Part shown: positions 54,248 to 63,331 of the stretch, one piece after another | Position numbering within the stretch: the stretch's first letter is position 1 | How the letters are laid out: each line of letters opens with the position of its first letter | Source of the DNA: Sideroxyarcus emersonii | GTDB lineage: Bacteria > Pseudomonadota > Gammaproteobacteria > Burkholderiales > Gallionellaceae | Direction: 5' to 3' | DNA length: 64,000 bases | Assembly: GCF_021654335.1 (NCBI RefSeq) | Contig: NZ_AP023423.1 | Coordinates: forward strand, 1,301,001-1,365,000 | Position numbers and translations under genes: made by a program | Notes under the pieces: generated by a model | Seen by the model: only the letters and a program-made list of their open reading frames with translations | Told to the model about the DNA's origin: nothing | Database searches by the model: none

Positions 54248-56186
54248 ATTGAATGTCCTGATTGTGGAGGATGACGATTTCCAGCGCCAAACACTGTCAA
54301 ACATGTTGCGATCACTGGGCGTGACCTCAATATTCCCTGCAGACAATGGCCGACATGCGCTTGAAATCATTCGGAGTGAGGGTGCTTCCAATTCAATTGA
54401 CGTAGCGCTTTGTGACTTGAACATGCCGGAAATGGATGGCATGGAGTTCCTTCGGCATCTGGGGCACGAAGGCAGGAATATTGCAGTCATTATTACCAGT
54501 GCGCTGGATGGCAAGCTGCTGGCCTCAGTGGCAAGAATGACCAAGATGTATGGCATCCAGCTGCTTGGAGCAATTGAAAAGCCCATTCTGCTGACGCATC
54601 TCAAAGAGATGCTGTTGAAATATGATCACTCAATAAAGAAGGAACCCCAACGAGTTCCCTCAATGAGCTTTACTCTTGAGGAGATATTACATGGAATCCG
54701 TGAAAATCAGTTCGTTCCATTTTTCCAGCCCAAAGTGGATGTTAAGACCGGCCGCATCGTGGGCTCTGAAGTGCTGGCCCGCTGGAACCACCCGACTCAT
54801 GGTGTGGTTGGCCCTAATGCCTTTATTTCACCTCTGGAAAAGAGCGGAAATATTGATGATCTGACTTTCATGATGCTTGAGAGATCGGCTGCCGAGTGCC
54901 GCCTTCTTCACAACAATGGCCACTTGCTTACGGTTTCTGTCAATCTGTCACTGGTTTCATTGAATGATCCTGCATTGGCCGACAGAATCACCCAAACGGT
55001 CCGCAGGGCAGGAATCGAGCCGCAATATGTTGTACTGGAAATCACTGAATCATCAGCCATGACTGATATGGCAAGTGCTTTGGAAAATCTTGCGCGTTTA
55101 TGCATGAATGGATTCTCACTATCCATTGATGATTATGGAACTGGTTATTCCAGCTTGCAGCAGCTCACACGTATCGCATTCAGCGAACTGAAGATCGATC
55201 AGTCTTTTGTAAAAGATTTCGCAGACAACGATGCGTTACGTATCGTTGTCGAATCAAGCATCGACATGGCACACAAACTTCGGGTCAAGAGCGTTGCCGA
55301 GGGGGTAGAGACACAACAAGATTGGGAGGCGCTAAAAGGAATTGGGTGCGATACCGTGCAAGGCTACTTTATTGCCAAGCCAATGGATGCCAGGGCATTT
55401 CACGATTTTGTGGCAAACTATAAAACTGCTTCCAGTTCACTGCTATCTGCTCAGGGCCAAAGTAAGAAAAATATCCTGGTCGTAGATGACGACGATTTCA
55501 CGCGCAAAATTCTTGTTCGTGTACTTCAGGATTTCGGATTCGATAAAATTACTGGTGCAGACAGCGCAAGATCTGCAATCAGGCTACTCGAGTCCAACAC
55601 GTTTGATCTGATTATTACTGATGTGGATATGCAGGGGATGAACGGCATCGAATTCGTTCAATTGATTCGTTCAGGTAAGGCAAATGCCAAGCATGATACT
55701 CGAATCGTGGTTGTAACTTCATTTTCCCAGCCGGAAGTAATTGGTTCCGCATTTGCGCTGGATATAAACGGCTTCCTGGTCAAGCCCATAATACCGGCAG
55801 TTGTGTATGAAAAGATAACCCATGCCTTGTCAGAGCGCCCCCATTTTCGCGCGCCTGTAGCGTACGATGCGGTCAGGACTGATTTAAAAGGTTTGTCTGG
55901 TTCTGATCATCGTCCTGTCAATAGCCACGACGGTGCCGCCATCATCATCGGGGACCATAAAGCAGCTGATAACAAAGTGCGCGCCAGAAGAGAGAGCCTG
56001 ATGCAACATCATCTTTCGCTACACAGGTTGCGTCCAGGAATGACATTGAAAGAAAATGTTCATCTTAAAGACGGCACCCTGATCTTGTCAGCCGGACATA
56101 TTCTTTCCGAGTTATCGATCAACCGTTTAAATGACCTCAAGGCTCTGTTGCCTGCAATAGGCATCAAGGTTCAAGAAAATCCATAG
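54231..56186 (+). CDS. REC-EAL-REC response regulator (c-di-GMP phosphodiesterase candidate)
   Basis: 651 residues; ATG at 54234 is an alternative start. First receiver with Asp62 (LCDLNMPEMDG), EAL domain (about 145-390) with the signature as EVL (GSEVLARWNHP), NLSLVSL, LEITESSA, DDYGTGYSS, KIDQSFV and VAEGVETQQ, then a second receiver (NILVVDDDDFTRK, IITDVDMQGMNG). The C-terminus (LRPGMTLKENV and DGTLILSAGHIL) is a short module common beside HD-GYP domains. It is coupled to the preceding kinase. EVL variants are often still active. Confidence 0.92.
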   Translation: MMKISELNVLIVEDDDFQRQTLSNMLRSLGVTSIFPADNGRHALEIIRSEGASNSIDVALCDLNMPEMDGMEFLRHLGHEGRNIAVIITSALDGKLLASVARMTKMYGIQLLGAIEKPILLTHLKEMLLKYDHSIKKEPQRVPSMSFTLEEILHGIRENQFVPFFQPKVDVKTGRIVGSEVLARWNHPTHGVVGPNAFISPLEKSGNIDDLTFMMLERSAAECRLLHNNGHLLTVSVNLSLVSLNDPALADRITQTVRRAGIEPQYVVLEITESSAMTDMASALENLARLCMNGFSLSIDDYGTGYSSLQQLTRIAFSELKIDQSFVKDFADNDALRIVVESSIDMAHKLRVKSVAEGVETQQDWEALKGIGCDTVQGYFIAKPMDARAFHDFVANYKTASSSLLSAQGQSKKNILVVDDDDFTRKILVRVLQDFGFDKITGADSARSAIRLLESNTFDLIITDVDMQGMNGIEFVQLIRSGKANAKHDTRIVVVTSFSQPEVIGSAFALDINGFLVKPIIPAVVYEKITHALSERPHFRAPVAYDAVRTDLKGLSGSDHRPVNSHDGAAIIIGDHKAADNKVRARRESLMQHHLSLHRLRPGMTLKENVHLKDGTLILSAGHILSELSINRLNDLKALLPAIGIKVQENP

Positions 56187-56361
56187 GTAATTCATTTTCG
56201 CTCTAATGGATGAACTGTAAAAAAACCATAACCTTCAAGATGGTCTGATTTCCGTATTTCAGGAATACTGATGCCCGTTGTGGGTTAGGAGCAACCAGTA
56301 GAATGCCATCAATCTTTTGATTGTTCGACGACCGCTTGAATCCGCAGCACCATGCTGCCAG

Positions 56362-56829
56362 TCAATTATCGGGTTTGAGCTGCGTTCCGACTTCAGCGAT
56401 CCACTCTTGCGCCTTCGCTTCCGCCAGCTGCAAATTCGTTTCCGCCTCCGGGCTCATTCCTTCTCCCAATTCAAATCCATATCCCCGGATGCGTAGCAGA
56501 TAGCTGGGCGGAGCTGCTTTGCCATAGAACTGGTGAAAGGCATGCAGCAAGGAATTGGGCGTCATGGCATGGCTGGTGTAGCTGTGATCATGCGCTGCGG
56601 TGATCGGTTGCAGCAGGCAGGGAGCTGCACAGGACATGTCTGCATCCACGAACAGGATGGCATCGCGCCCGGAGAGGTCGGTGACGTGCTCGACCTGTAA
56701 CTGGAAATCTTCGACGAACTCGGCTTGGGGGAAATCTTGCGCTGCGAGTTGGCGCAGCAGCAGCGGGGCCAGTGCGTCGTCGCCGCGCGATTCGTTGCCG
56801 ATGGCGAAGACAAGCAGTGGGGCAGGCAT
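56362..56829 (-). CDS. hoxW: HoxW-type hydrogenase maturation protease
   Basis: 155 residues from ATG at 56829, which overlaps the hoxH stop (TGATG). The N-terminal motif is LLVFAIGNESRGDDALAP, followed by AILFVDADMS with the second metal-binding Asp and by HDHSYTSHAMTP. Acidic residues take the place of the usual Glu, as in proteases of bidirectional hydrogenases. It should cleave the HoxH C-terminus. It is the last gene of the hox operon. Confidence 0.9.
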   Translation of the reverse strand: MPAPLLVFAIGNESRGDDALAPLLLRQLAAQDFPQAEFVEDFQLQVEHVTDLSGRDAILFVDADMSCAAPCLLQPITAAHDHSYTSHAMTPNSLLHAFHQFYGKAAPPSYLLRIRGYGFELGEGMSPEAETNLQLAEAKAQEWIAEVGTQLKPDN

Positions 56830-58325
56830 CAGGCAGCGCAGCTGAAAGAACCGTCGCATGAGCGCGTCAGCACATCCACATGCTCGCCTGAGGCATCCAG
56901 CAACTCAACCTCCAGCGGCATCTTGCCCAATGCATGGGTGGCGCAGGACAGGCAGGGGTCGAATGCGCGGATGGCAACCTCGATATGATTGAGCAGTCCT
57001 TCGGTCAGGCGGCGGCCGTCGATGTACTGCCGTGCCACTTGGCGGATGGCCTCGTTCATTGCCTGATTGTTGTGGGTGGTGGAGACGATCAGGTTGCAGC
57101 GTACGATCTGGTCGTTCTCGTCCACTTTGTAGTGGTGGATCAGCGTGCCGCGCGGCGCTTCGATCACGCCCACCCCGCGTTCCTGCCGCGCACCTTGGCT
57201 GACCAGCTCGCTGCCTTGCAGGTCCGGATCGTGCAGCAACTCCTGGATCACCTCGGCGGCATGCAGCATCTCGATCATGCGCGCCCAGTGGAAACCCAGC
57301 GTTGCTCCCGCGGCTGAGCCGCCGTTGAAGGCCAGGAACTCCTTGCGTGCCTGCTCGGCCAGCGGGGTGGGGATGAAATCGCACTGGGTGACACGCGAGA
57401 GCGGCCCCACGCGATACCAGCCATTTTCCGGTCCCAGGCTGCGCAGGAACGGGAACTTCATGTACGACCAGGTCTTCACATCCTCGAAGATCACATCCCA
57501 GTAATGACTGTAATCGTAATGGTCGAACAGCGTTTTTCCGTCCATGTCGCGGGCACGCAAGCCGCCGTGGTAAAGATCGAGTGCACCGTCTTCGCGCACC
57601 ATGTTGAGCGTGTGCGCCTTGAAGCGGCCGAAATTGTTATAGAGATCGATGTTCTGTTCGAATAGCTGTCTGGCGATGCCAACCGATGCCTGGCTCCATG
57701 CCACGACCTGTTCGATGTCTTGCAGCAGGTAGTCACGTTCTTCGATGCCGACGTTCTTGTTCACCCCGCCCGGAATGGAGCCGGTGCCGTGGATGCGCTT
57801 GCCTGCGGTGATGCGGATCACTTCCTGGCCGAATTTGCGCAGCAGCACGCCCTGTTTTGCGATGTCCGGATAGGCGCCAACGACTCCGACGATATTGCGT
57901 TTGGCGACATCGGAGTCGAATCCGAACAGCAGATCAGGCGAACACAGGTGAAAGAAATGCAGCGCGTGCGACTGCAGAATTTGTCCGTAATGCATCAGCC
58001 GCCGGATTTTTTCGGCAGTCGGGGTCAACGTCGCGCCGACGATCATGTCCATCGCCTTGGATGCCGCCAGATGGTGGCTGACCGGACAGATGCCGCACAG
58101 CCGTTGTACCATCACCGGCGCTTCCCAGTAGGGACGGCCCTGGATGAATTTCTCGAAACCGCGGAACTCGACGATGTGCAGTCGCACCTGGTGCACGCGG
58201 TCGTTCTCGTCCAGCAGCAATGTCACCTTGCCATGTCCTTCGACACGCGACACCGGATCGATGGCCACGCGGCGCAGCTTCTCTGGATGGGCGGCGGTTT
58301 CCAGATTGTCGTTGATATCAGTCAT
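56829..58325 (-). CDS. hoxH: NAD-reducing bidirectional [NiFe]-hydrogenase large subunit
   Basis: 498 residues. N-terminal nickel ligands in RLCGICPVSHH (Cys77, Cys80) and C-terminal ones in DPCLSCATHALGKMPLE, with an extension of more than 20 residues after the His that HoxW would remove. The cytoplasmic active-site subunit forms the hydrogenase dimer with HoxY. Group 3d is indicated by the HoxF/U/Y partners. Confidence 0.95.
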   Translation of the reverse strand: MTDINDNLETAAHPEKLRRVAIDPVSRVEGHGKVTLLLDENDRVHQVRLHIVEFRGFEKFIQGRPYWEAPVMVQRLCGICPVSHHLAASKAMDMIVGATLTPTAEKIRRLMHYGQILQSHALHFFHLCSPDLLFGFDSDVAKRNIVGVVGAYPDIAKQGVLLRKFGQEVIRITAGKRIHGTGSIPGGVNKNVGIEERDYLLQDIEQVVAWSQASVGIARQLFEQNIDLYNNFGRFKAHTLNMVREDGALDLYHGGLRARDMDGKTLFDHYDYSHYWDVIFEDVKTWSYMKFPFLRSLGPENGWYRVGPLSRVTQCDFIPTPLAEQARKEFLAFNGGSAAGATLGFHWARMIEMLHAAEVIQELLHDPDLQGSELVSQGARQERGVGVIEAPRGTLIHHYKVDENDQIVRCNLIVSTTHNNQAMNEAIRQVARQYIDGRRLTEGLLNHIEVAIRAFDPCLSCATHALGKMPLEVELLDASGEHVDVLTRSCDGSFSCAA

Positions 58326-58857
58326 ATTTGATCAACCCATGTCCCAGTTCCGGCGTCTTGCCGGCGATGAGGTCGGTGAGAAACTTCCAGATGGCGTCGG
58401 CAGATGGCGGGCAGCCCGGAATGAAGTAATCGATCTTCACCACTTCGTGCAAGGGATGAACCTTGTCCAGCGGCAGCGGAAGCTCCGGGTCGTTCGGGAT
58501 ATGGCCATGTGCCAGTCCGGGCTCGGTGAGGTACACCTCGGTCAGGCAAGAGCCGAGGTCGAGATGGTTGCGCTGTGCAGGCAAGCCGCCATTGATGGCG
58601 CAGGCGCCGATGGCGACCAGTATCTTGCAGTTCTTGCGGAACTCGTGCAGTACGTGCACGTTCTCCGCATTGCAGACGCCGCCTTCGACGATGCCGATGT
58701 CGCTCGGCCCGCAGTGCTTGATGTCGTTGATCGGGGAACGATCGAATTCGACCAGATCGAGCAGGGCCAGCAAACGTTCGTCGATGTCGAGGAAGGACAT
58801 GTGGCAACCGAAGCAGCCGGCAAGCGAAGTGGTGGCGACGCGCAGTTTCCTGTTCAT
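58318..58857 (-). CDS. hoxY: NAD-reducing hydrogenase small subunit
   Basis: 179 residues, a short cytoplasmic small subunit without Tat signal. The proximal [4Fe-4S] cluster ligands are in GCFGCHMSFLD, VGACAING-type IGACAINGG, and FIPGCPPSAD. It overlaps hoxH by 8 bases and hoxU by 4 bases. Confidence 0.95.
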   Translation of the reverse strand: MNRKLRVATTSLAGCFGCHMSFLDIDERLLALLDLVEFDRSPINDIKHCGPSDIGIVEGGVCNAENVHVLHEFRKNCKILVAIGACAINGGLPAQRNHLDLGSCLTEVYLTEPGLAHGHIPNDPELPLPLDKVHPLHEVVKIDYFIPGCPPSADAIWKFLTDLIAGKTPELGHGLIKYD

Positions 58858-59606
58858 GGTGTTCCTTCGCAGGCTGCGCAGTTCCCGCTGGCATCTGTCC
58901 GGCGCGGTGCATCATCCAGCGCCTGTTCGCTGATCGGTCGCTGGTCATAGCGCCGTTCGCCAATGGGAACGCTGAAACCGACACGCTTGGGCAGGATCAC
59001 TCCAACCGGGCAGACTTGCATCGCCTTGTCGGTGAGCGCGATGCTGGTGTCCTTGAGCAGTCCGGATTCGGCATTGACGATCAGGTGCTTGGTGATGCCG
59101 CGCCCGGCCAGGGCGAACACGTTCTTGCCGTCCACCTCGCTGGAGGCGCGTACGCAAAGTTCGCACAGGATGCAGCGGTTGAAATCGAGCAGGATGTCGG
59201 GGTGGGAGGCATCCAGCGGACGGTCTGGGTAGAGGTGGCGGAAACCTGTGGCATGGACTTCGAGATCGTAGCCCAGCGCCTGCAGCACGCAGTTTCCGCT
59301 CTTTTCGCATGACGGGCAGAAATGGTTGCCTTCGGCAAACAGCATCTGCACCAGGGAACGGCGCAGCGCGTTCAATTCCTCGATGTCGCTTTCCACTACG
59401 ATTGCCGATTCGGCCGGCATGGTGCAGGAAGCAACGGTACGGCCATTGACCTTGACCGTACAGAGCTTGCAGCTGCCATGCGGTTTGAACTCGGGGTGGT
59501 AGCACAGGTGCGGGATGTAATGTCCGGCCGCCAGTGCGGCCTGCATCACGGTCTGCCCAGGTTCGAAGGGAACGCTGGTGCCATCGAGCTGGAAGGTTTC
59601 GTTCAT
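58854..59606 (-). CDS. hoxU: NAD-reducing hydrogenase diaphorase subunit, NuoG-like
   Basis: 250 residues. Binds a [2Fe-2S] cluster (CYHPEFKPHGSCKLC with a later Cys in RTVASC), an N5-type His/Cys [4Fe-4S] cluster (HFCPSCEKSGNC) and a further cluster through FNRCILCELC and CPVG. It carries electrons between HoxF and HoxY. It overlaps both neighbours by ATGA-type junctions. The shorter length compared with NuoG is normal for HoxU. Confidence 0.94.
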   Translation of the reverse strand: MNETFQLDGTSVPFEPGQTVMQAALAAGHYIPHLCYHPEFKPHGSCKLCTVKVNGRTVASCTMPAESAIVVESDIEELNALRRSLVQMLFAEGNHFCPSCEKSGNCVLQALGYDLEVHATGFRHLYPDRPLDASHPDILLDFNRCILCELCVRASSEVDGKNVFALAGRGITKHLIVNAESGLLKDTSIALTDKAMQVCPVGVILPKRVGFSVPIGERRYDQRPISEQALDDAPRRTDASGNCAACEGTP

Positions 59607-61417
59607 TCGTTCTCCTTCAGGTGTGCACCGGCATCGTCGCGCCCGGTCATTTGCCGTGCTCTCGCCAGCGCGCCGTCAAGATCGAAGGCCGGTTCGAATT
59701 CCAGCGATTTCAGGCGCGCTTCGTATGCCGGGCGGAAGTGCTTGAGGGTATGCAGGACCGGGTTGCAGGCAGTGCGCCCCAGTCCGCAGTGCGAAGTGGT
59801 CTGCAGTACACGGTCCAGCTTGTCGATTTCGGCAAGATCGTAGTGTGTCCCATGTCCGGCGGCGATCTTGTCCATGCCCTGTTTCAGCATCGAGGTGCCA
59901 ACCCGACAGGGAGTGCAGAAACCGCAGCTTTCATGCGCGAAGAAATGCACAAAGTTGCGCGCCACTTCGAACATGTCGCGACTGTCGTCGAATACCATGA
60001 ACGCACCTGCCGTGGGCAGGTCCTCGAAACCCAGCTTGCGGTCGAATTCGCTTTCCGGAACGCACACGCCGGAAGGGCCGCTAACCTGCACTGCCGCAGC
60101 ATTCACCGCGCCGCAATCCTGCAGCACTTCACGCACCGTGACGCCGAACGGGTATTCGTAGATGCCGGGGCGGGGACAATCGCCGGACACCGAGATGAGC
60201 TTGCTGCCGCTCGATCTGGCCGTGCCGATGGCGCGATACTTCTCCGGTCCGATGTGCAGCACCATGGCTGCCTGACAGAAGGTCTCGACGTTATCCACCG
60301 CAGTGGGCTGCTGCAGATAGCCATGAGTCACCGGGAACGGCGGCCGGTTGCGCGGCACGCCGCGCTTGCCTTCCAGCGATTCGATCAGCGCCGATTCCTC
60401 GCCGCAGATATAGGCGCCGGCGCCGAGATGGATATCGATATCGAAATCGAAGCCGGGTTGGCCAAGGATATCAACTCCCAGCAGCCTGTCCTCGCGACGG
60501 CGCTGCAGCACCGCCCGCAGCGAGTCGAGCAGGTAACGGTATTCGCCGCGCAGGTACAGGAAGCCTTTCCTGGCACCGGTCGCCAGCGCACACAGGGTCA
60601 TGCCTTCGAACACCAGGTCGGCTTGGCAGTTAAGCAGCACGCGGTCCTTGAAGGTGCCCGGTTCGCCTTCGTCGGCATTGCATACCACGTAATGCCCGCT
60701 CCCCGCCGCATGGCGGCATGCTTCCCACTTCTGGCCGGTTGGGAAACCTGCGCCGCCGCGCCCGCGCAATCCGGAAGCATTCAATTGTTCGAGGATGTTG
60801 TGGCTGCCGAGCACCAATGCTGCACGCAGCACTTCTCCGCGGGGCAAGGTGTTGCCGAGCAGCAGGCCGCTGCGACGGATGTTGTCCTCGATGCGGAAGA
60901 AATCCGCAGGCCAGTCGGCCAACGGCGTGCGGTTGCGGATCAACTGGACGATTTCCTGTATGCGCTGGTGGTCCAGGCGTGTGATGGCATGATCGTTCAC
61001 CAGCATTGCAGGGCCCTGATCGCACATGCCGGTGCATGAGGTCGTGTCGATGCTGACCAGCCCGTCCTCGGAGAGTTTGCCCGGCTGCAGCCACAGTTGC
61101 TGGCACATCAGTTCCATCAATGCCTGGCTTCCCGACATGCGGTCGGTGACATTGTCGGAGAACAGGACGCGGTATTCGCCGTGAGGCCTGAGTTGCAGGA
61201 AGGAATAGAACGAGGCGACGCTTTCAATGCGGGCGCGCGGGATGGACAATCGGTCGGCTAGACGGGAAACAAGATGAGCCGGGATATGCCCGAAATGCTC
61301 CTGCATGCCCCTCAATATCTGCAACAGGCTGGACGGGTCGTTCCCGTGTTCCATGACCAGATGGTCCAGCCATGTCCGATCTGCCGCCTCAAAACGAATT
61401 GCATTGTCTGGTAGCAT
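59603..61417 (-). CDS. hoxF: NAD-reducing hydrogenase diaphorase subunit with NAD(H) and FMN sites
   Basis: 604 residues: an N-terminal NuoE-like part (about 1-160, with VASFYSFLQLRP and SCTGMCDQGPA), then a NuoF-like part with the glycine-rich nucleotide site GRGGAGFPTGQKW, the FMN region CNADEGEPGTFKDR, GAGAYICGEESALIESLEG and C-terminal [4Fe-4S] ligands ESCGFCTPCRVGT. It exchanges electrons with NAD. It heads the leftward hox operon F-U-Y-H-W. Confidence 0.95.
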   Translation of the reverse strand: MLPDNAIRFEAADRTWLDHLVMEHGNDPSSLLQILRGMQEHFGHIPAHLVSRLADRLSIPRARIESVASFYSFLQLRPHGEYRVLFSDNVTDRMSGSQALMELMCQQLWLQPGKLSEDGLVSIDTTSCTGMCDQGPAMLVNDHAITRLDHQRIQEIVQLIRNRTPLADWPADFFRIEDNIRRSGLLLGNTLPRGEVLRAALVLGSHNILEQLNASGLRGRGGAGFPTGQKWEACRHAAGSGHYVVCNADEGEPGTFKDRVLLNCQADLVFEGMTLCALATGARKGFLYLRGEYRYLLDSLRAVLQRRREDRLLGVDILGQPGFDFDIDIHLGAGAYICGEESALIESLEGKRGVPRNRPPFPVTHGYLQQPTAVDNVETFCQAAMVLHIGPEKYRAIGTARSSGSKLISVSGDCPRPGIYEYPFGVTVREVLQDCGAVNAAAVQVSGPSGVCVPESEFDRKLGFEDLPTAGAFMVFDDSRDMFEVARNFVHFFAHESCGFCTPCRVGTSMLKQGMDKIAAGHGTHYDLAEIDKLDRVLQTTSHCGLGRTACNPVLHTLKHFRPAYEARLKSLEFEPAFDLDGALARARQMTGRDDAGAHLKENE

Positions 61418-61508
61418 AGCGTCGCCGTTAATTCACCATCAAATCGTATTAAGGTAGTGTACCCCTAATCCTTGTAAACAGCACTCGACTTAAAGGAACA
61501 GATTAACC

Positions 61509-61877
61509 ATGCACATGCAAGACCAGCATCATTTTTCTTATGACGTGGAAGAAGCCAATTTCGACGAGCGCGTGCTCGTTCGCTCACAGGAACTGCCTGT
61601 CCTGCTGGACATCGGCGCGGAATGGTGTGCGCCGTGCAAAGTATTGGGGCCGCACCTGGAAAGGCTGGCGAAGGAATATAACGGCAAGTTCCTGCTGGCC
61701 AAGGTGGACGCCGACGAGAACATGCGTATCGCCGGCAAGCACAAGGTACGCGGTTTCCCCACCGTGATCGCCTATAGCCGGGGAGCGGAGTTCGATCGTT
61801 TCCACAGTTCGCAACCCGACCACTTCCTGCGTCAGTTCATCGACAAATTGATTGCTCATCACCAGTCGGCTGCCTGA
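61509..61877 (+). CDS. Thioredoxin-like protein
   Basis: 122 residues with the redox motif WCAPC (Cys40, Cys43) in place of the usual WCGPC, and the cis-Pro region GFPTVIAYSRG. No signal peptide, so it is cytoplasmic. It is divergent from hoxF across 91 bp and could share a regulatory region with the hox operon. It may assist redox maturation of the hydrogenase; that is inference from position. Confidence 0.88.
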   Translation: MHMQDQHHFSYDVEEANFDERVLVRSQELPVLLDIGAEWCAPCKVLGPHLERLAKEYNGKFLLAKVDADENMRIAGKHKVRGFPTVIAYSRGAEFDRFHSSQPDHFLRQFIDKLIAHHQSAA

Positions 61878-61948
61878 TCCGGCGCTGGGCTGGATGCGCT
61901 CGAACGAATGATCGCCCTGTACGGAAGATCATTCATGCAGCAGGCAGT

Positions 61949-63331
61949 TTATGTCGGCAGGTCCTGCGATTGCCGGATCAGCGATGGGCTGAGCTGATGT
62001 TTCTGGAGCAGCTTGTAGAATTCGGTGCGGTTGCGTTTTGACAGTTTTGCCGCCTGGGTCACGTTGCCTTCCGTGATCTTCAGGATGCGGATCAGGTAGT
62101 CGCGTTCGAAACGGCTTTTCGCCTCTTCAAGCGACATCAGCATCTCTTCTTCTTTATGGATCGTCTGCTGGACGAGTACGGAGGAGATGAGCGGGGTGGT
62201 GCTCAGCACGACGCTGCGTTCGACCACATTCAATAATTGCCTGACGTTGCCAGGCCAAGGGGCGCTGATCAGCGTTTCCATTGCCTCTGCGGAGAATCCG
62301 TTGGTTTTCCGGTTGTATTTTTCGGCCAGGACAGCCAGGAAATGTTTGGCCAGCAACGGGATATCTTCCCTGCGCCTGGAAAGCGGCGGGATCGCCAGTT
62401 CCACCACATTCAGGCGGTAATAGATATCCTCGCGGAAGTTGCCGGCGGCGATTTCGGCGCTCAGGTTGCGATGGGTCGCAGAAATGATGCGCACATCGAG
62501 CGGAACGGACTGGGTTGCACCGACCGGGGTCACCTGTTTTTCCTGGAGCACCCGCAACAGCTTGCCTTGCAGTACCAGCGGCATGTCGCCGATCTCATCC
62601 AGGAATACGGTGCCGCCCATGGCCGACTGGAACAATCCCTTGTGGTCGCGCACCGCCCCCGTGAAAGCGCCTTTGACATGGCCGAACAGTTCGGATTCGA
62701 GCAGCTGTTCCGGAATCGCTGCGCAATTGATGGCCACAAATGGCCGTTGCGCACGCGGGCTGGCATCGTGTATTGCATGCGCAAGCAGTTCCTTGCCGGT
62801 GCCGCTCTCGCCGCAGATCAGTACGCTGGCATCCCCTTCGGCCACCAGCTTTGCCTTGGTCAGGACGTCCTCCATCATCGGGCTCTGCGTGATGATGGAG
62901 GCACGCCAGTCGTTCGCTTTTCCGGGTTGTGCCGCCGCGCATGAGATCTGGAGCGCCTTGGCGACCTGGTCCAGCAGCACCTTGCTGTCGAATGGCTTGG
63001 TCAGATAACCGAACAATCCGCGTTGTGTGGCGTCGACGGCATCCGGAATGGTGCCATGCGCAGTCAGCATGATGACGGGCAGGGTCGGTATGGTCTTGTG
63101 GATATGTTCGAACAGCGCCATGCCGTCCATGCCCTGCATGCGCATATCGGTGATCACGAGATGCGGCCTGGAAATGTCCAGGCTGTTGATCGCCGCCTCG
63201 GCGCTGTTTGCCGTATCCACTTCGAGGCCGGCAGAACGCAGCCGCATGGAAAGAAGCTGCAGCAGATCGGCATCGTCGTCCACGATCAGTATCCTGCGTG
63301 CAGGCGCCGTGGTTTGCTGTGCTGCACTCAT
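61949..63331 (-). CDS. Sigma-54-dependent response regulator, GlrR/QseF type
   Basis: 460 residues: receiver with Asp62 (VITDMRMQGMDG), AAA+ domain with Walker A GESGTGKE (174-181), the sigma-54 contact loop GAFTGA (221-226) and GGTVFLDEIGDMP, and a C-terminal helix-turn-helix (EGNVTQAAKLSKRNRTEFYKLL, the pattern of GlrR). It overlaps the upstream lipoprotein gene by 4 bases and follows a kinase gene, matching the glrK-qseG-glrR order. Confidence 0.93.
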   Translation of the reverse strand: MSAAQQTTAPARRILIVDDDADLLQLLSMRLRSAGLEVDTANSAEAAINSLDISRPHLVITDMRMQGMDGMALFEHIHKTIPTLPVIMLTAHGTIPDAVDATQRGLFGYLTKPFDSKVLLDQVAKALQISCAAAQPGKANDWRASIITQSPMMEDVLTKAKLVAEGDASVLICGESGTGKELLAHAIHDASPRAQRPFVAINCAAIPEQLLESELFGHVKGAFTGAVRDHKGLFQSAMGGTVFLDEIGDMPLVLQGKLLRVLQEKQVTPVGATQSVPLDVRIISATHRNLSAEIAAGNFREDIYYRLNVVELAIPPLSRRREDIPLLAKHFLAVLAEKYNRKTNGFSAEAMETLISAPWPGNVRQLLNVVERSVVLSTTPLISSVLVQQTIHKEEEMLMSLEEAKSRFERDYLIRILKITEGNVTQAAKLSKRNRTEFYKLLQKHQLSPSLIRQSQDLPT

